Source: Pseudomonadota bacterium (lineage in GTDB: Bacteria > Desulfobacterota > Desulfobulbia > Desulfobulbales > JAGXFP01). From it: DNA of 6,862 bases. Below are positions 5,790 through 6,862 of this stretch, piece by piece. The stretch covers positions 1-6,862 of the forward strand of contig DAOVJK010000165.1 of the NCBI GenBank assembly GCA_030673265.1. The letters run 5' to 3'. Under the pieces are notes generated by a model. It ran no database searches and was not told where the DNA came from. It saw nothing but the letters and a program-made list of their open reading frames with translations. Every line of letters begins with the position of its first letter. The first letter of the stretch is position 1. Both the position numbers and the translations under genes were made by a program.

Positions 5790-5859
5790 CTTTTTGACTT
5801 ATGTCAGCGCCGCCCGCTAACCCTAAGGTTGCGGCGCTTGTAGTTCTTCTGGTCTTCAT
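5782..5859 (-). CDS. 25-aa small ORF with strong Shine-Dalgarno
   Basis: Read on the - strand, GGAGG sits seven bases before ATG (5857-5859) and opens 25 codons beginning MKTRRTTSAATLGLAGG and ending in SQKER. The peptide is basic at both ends with a small Ala/Gly/Leu-rich middle, too short for a clear membrane span. It starts 32 bases after the stop of the winged-helix-type gene and ends inside the terminator, so it looks like the last cistron of that transcript. Its coding sequence contains a GC-rich hairpin (5806-5838). I know no family for it. It could be a functional microprotein, a truncated gene or a chance frame; the ribosome site and fit to the terminator favour real translation. Confidence 0.5.
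   Translation of the reverse strand: MKTRRTTSAATLGLAGGADISQKER
5806..5838 (-). repeat. GC-rich bulged hairpin within the small ORF
   Basis: AGCGCCGC (5806-5813) pairs with GCGGCGCT (5831-5838), and AACC (5819-5822) with GGTT (5827-5830), leaving a CTAA loop and a five-base bulge CCGCT on one side. Twelve pairs, mostly GC, in an AT-rich setting are conspicuous. It may fold in the mRNA and affect translation of the small ORF, or be a remnant of a REP-like or recombination element. Confidence 0.5.
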
Positions 5860-5891
5860 AATATAACCTCCATTCGATGTGGTTTACAAAA

Positions 5892-6353
5892 CTACAAAAG
5901 ACTTCCTTGTTTTATGTTTAAATAGCAAGCTGGGTATTTCCCAGCCCCCTTCCTAATAAGCTTTACCGTCCCCTCGTCTATCATCTTATTAACAACTGTA
6001 TGAAAATTATTACGCGTCCAGGTCTTTCCTGGAAAGCGCTGAACGAATAGCGCTTCTATGTCTTTTATAGTGTATTCTCCATCTTGCTTTTCTATAAAGC
6101 TTTTAACTGTACTGGATATGGTTGGTGGTTTACTACTGGTTCGCACCATAAGGGGAACCCTATGGTCTATTTTTATTATCGGCTCTGCGTTGCTGTCCCC
6201 ACCCTCCAAAGCAATTAACTTCTGGTAGTGGCTTATTTTTTCATCTAAAACCCTGATCTTCTTAATAAGGGGGTCTATATGTGTCTGGATACTAAGTCGT
6301 TCAGACTTGTACTCTGTTAAAATATTACTTAATGTTTCTACTGTGTCATTCAT
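5892..6353 (-). CDS. Unknown protein with N-terminal coiled coil and C-terminal winged-helix-like domain
   Basis: A 153-aa protein in two parts. Residues 5-50 have a heptad-like pattern (ILTEYKSERLSIQTHIDPLI…VLDEKISHYQKLIAL), suggesting a coiled-coil oligomerisation segment. After a Pro/Ser linker (about 65-80), residues 80-147 (STVKSFIEKQDGEYTIKDIE…, WTRNNFHTVVNKMIDEGTV, LIRKGAGKYPACY) look like a winged helix: a helix, a second short helix, a recognition helix NNFHTVVNKMIDEG and a basic wing. The inferred role is a DNA-binding regulator or scaffold; no exact family is claimed. A six-G SD (6360-6365 on the + strand as Cs) lies six bases before ATG, and a GATAAT -10-like box sits at 6371-6376 without a clear -35. 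It is followed by the 25-aa ORF and a terminator. Confidence 0.7.
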   Translation of the reverse strand: MNDTVETLSNILTEYKSERLSIQTHIDPLIKKIRVLDEKISHYQKLIALEGGDSNAEPIIKIDHRVPLMVRTSSKPPTISSTVKSFIEKQDGEYTIKDIEALFVQRFPGKTWTRNNFHTVVNKMIDEGTVKLIRKGAGKYPACYLNIKQGSLL

Positions 6354-6386
6354 AACTAACCCCCCTGAGTATTATCACTGGTATTA

Positions 6387-6500
6387 ATGTAGCGTATGTC
6401 TGCTTGTGCGTCAAGAAAAATAAACGCTAAAGAAAAAATCTTGATTTGCGTCACACAACGCTACATAACGCAATGTGGGAATACGGACGTATGCGGCGTT
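6387..6500. promoter_or_regulatory. Cluster of GCGT/ACGC motifs upstream of the winged-helix gene
   Basis: In this AT-rich 150-bp gap GCGT or ACGC occurs at 6392, 6408, 6424, 6448, 6458, 6468 and 6496, with spacings 16, 16, 24, 10, 10 and 28. Several are part of longer repeats: AACGCTA at 6423 and 6457, ATGTAGCGT (6387-6395) inverse to ACGCTACAT (6458-6466), TGCGTCA at 6407 and 6447, and TCAAGA/TCTTGA at 6411 and 6439. This resembles a multi-site operator or iteron-like array, perhaps for the adjacent winged-helix protein (inference). Confidence 0.4.
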
Positions 6501-6505
6501 ATATT

Positions 6506-6748
6506 CTACTTGTTTTTAGACCATCTAGCTTTAGCGGCCCTTTTAGCTATTTCGCTTCTCTGTTCTTTGGTGAGTTTTGCGGCCCGAGCTTTGCCACCTT
6601 TTTTACCACCAAGTTTTCCGAGGGCAACTGCATGAGGATTTTTTTCAGAAGAGGGATCTTCTTTGGGGGGATTTTCATCTGTGGCCAGATCAACTATACT
6701 TTTAGCCAGCGCATTAATATCTCTGGTTCCGTGCTTTTTCTTTTTCAT
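6506..6748 (-). CDS. Small basic KGG-motif protein, probably leaderless
   Basis: An 80-aa lysine-rich protein starting MKKKKHGTRD, with an acidic/Pro middle (ENPPKEDPSSEKNP) and a C-terminal block AVALGKLGGKKGGKARAAKLTKEQRSEIAKRAAKARW that is widespread in small bacterial proteins of unknown function, often near mobile or plasmid genes. The very basic C-terminus suggests nucleic-acid binding, but this is inference. The frame could start 12 codons earlier (6784), but neither ATG has a Shine-Dalgarno. The promoter at 6756-6784 would start transcription at about 6748-6749, exactly at the ATG chosen here, pointing to a leaderless mRNA. It lies immediately inside the right copy of the long-range inverted repeat and 152 bp upstream of the winged-helix gene. 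Confidence 0.75.
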   Translation of the reverse strand: MKKKKHGTRDINALAKSIVDLATDENPPKEDPSSEKNPHAVALGKLGGKKGGKARAAKLTKEQRSEIAKRAAKARWSKNK

Positions 6749-6755
6749 GGATGTA

Positions 6756-6784
6756 AATATACCATGACCGCTCAAGCATGGCAA
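6756..6784 (-). promoter_or_regulatory. Sigma70-type promoter of the KGG protein gene
   Basis: Read on the - strand, TTGCCA (6779-6784) and TATATT (6756-6761) are separated by 17 bases, each five of six to consensus. The expected +1 falls within a base of the ATG at 6746-6748. Confidence 0.6.
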
Positions 6785-6791
6785 ATTAGTT

Positions 6792-6814
6792 AAAATTCAA
6801 ACTGACCCACTACC
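6792..6814 (-). repeat. Right copy of 23-bp long-range inverted repeat
   Basis: Exact reverse complement of 4402-4424, placed just upstream of the KGG gene promoter. Together the copies bound 2,413 bp. Beyond it, to the window end, lies AT-rich DNA with a TTTACCACA copy (inverted, near 6849) and no visible gene. Confidence 0.8.
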
Positions 6815-6862
6815 CACATTTTCTAACTTTAGCTGAATAGTTAGCTTTGTGGTAAATTAAAA

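Noticed and set aside
5578..5838. Integron attC site or c-di-GMP riboswitch at the paired hairpins
   Set aside because: No integrase-type core sites (GTTRRRY/RYYYAAC in the correct arrangement) and no conserved riboswitch core; a terminator plus coding hairpin explains the sequence.
6396..6793. + strand frames across the right end (79 and 115 codons)
   Set aside because: They are antisense to the KGG protein, with Phe-rich low-complexity translation reflecting its lysine codons, and have no SD.
1..6862. tRNA, rRNA or CRISPR array
   Set aside because: No cloverleaf, rRNA-like or regularly spaced identical repeats were seen on either strand.

Overview
This 6.9-kb window looks like bacterial chromosome, probably Desulfobacterota/Deltaproteobacteria. 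That placement is inferred from gene content and protein flavour (plant-like long ATP-PFK, FmdB zinc ribbon, esterase-like lipoprotein, CspA-type protein) and is not proven. The left 4 kb is GC-rich to moderate housekeeping or metabolic DNA. From about 4.07 kb onward the sequence is clearly AT-rich and carries accessory genes, transposase debris and repeats.

Left part (1-4064, mostly + strand). A gene tail ends at 97. It is followed by an ATP-dependent 6-phosphofructokinase (167-1462) whose stop codon lies inside a 16-bp inverted repeat. The partner copy of that repeat is at 1792-1807, so a MITE-like element of about 350 bp appears to have landed in the last codons of the kinase gene. Next come a small FmdB-type zinc-ribbon protein (2006-2221), a possible 27-aa leader ORF (2398-2481) that overlaps the following start by one base, and a secreted alpha/beta-hydrolase lipoprotein (2481-3725). 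A convergent cold-shock protein gene (3849-4049, - strand) ends at a strong intrinsic terminator.

Right part (about 4402-6814). A 23-bp sequence at 4402-4424 recurs in perfect inverted orientation at 6792-6814, bracketing a 2.4-kb AT-rich interval. Inside it lies a two-gene operon (4542-5311) with a good sigma70-type promoter, a near-perfect palindromic operator candidate and TAATG coupling. Its second gene is a RelE/HigB-like toxin. Its first gene encodes a 136-aa protein I do not recognise, in the place where an antitoxin or regulator would sit. Directly after the toxin is the C-terminal third of an IS1-family transposase on the opposite strand. The rest of the interval is on the - strand: a leaderless-looking gene for a basic KGG-type small protein (6506-6748), a coiled-coil plus winged-helix-like protein (5892-6353), and a 25-aa small ORF with a strong Shine-Dalgarno whose stop sits in a terminator hairpin (5782-5859).

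The most interesting candidate system is the autoregulated operon of the unknown 136-aa protein with the RelE-like toxin, inside the inverted-repeat-bounded island. A possible second unit is the - strand winged-helix gene with its small ORF, next to a cluster of GCGT/ACGC motifs.
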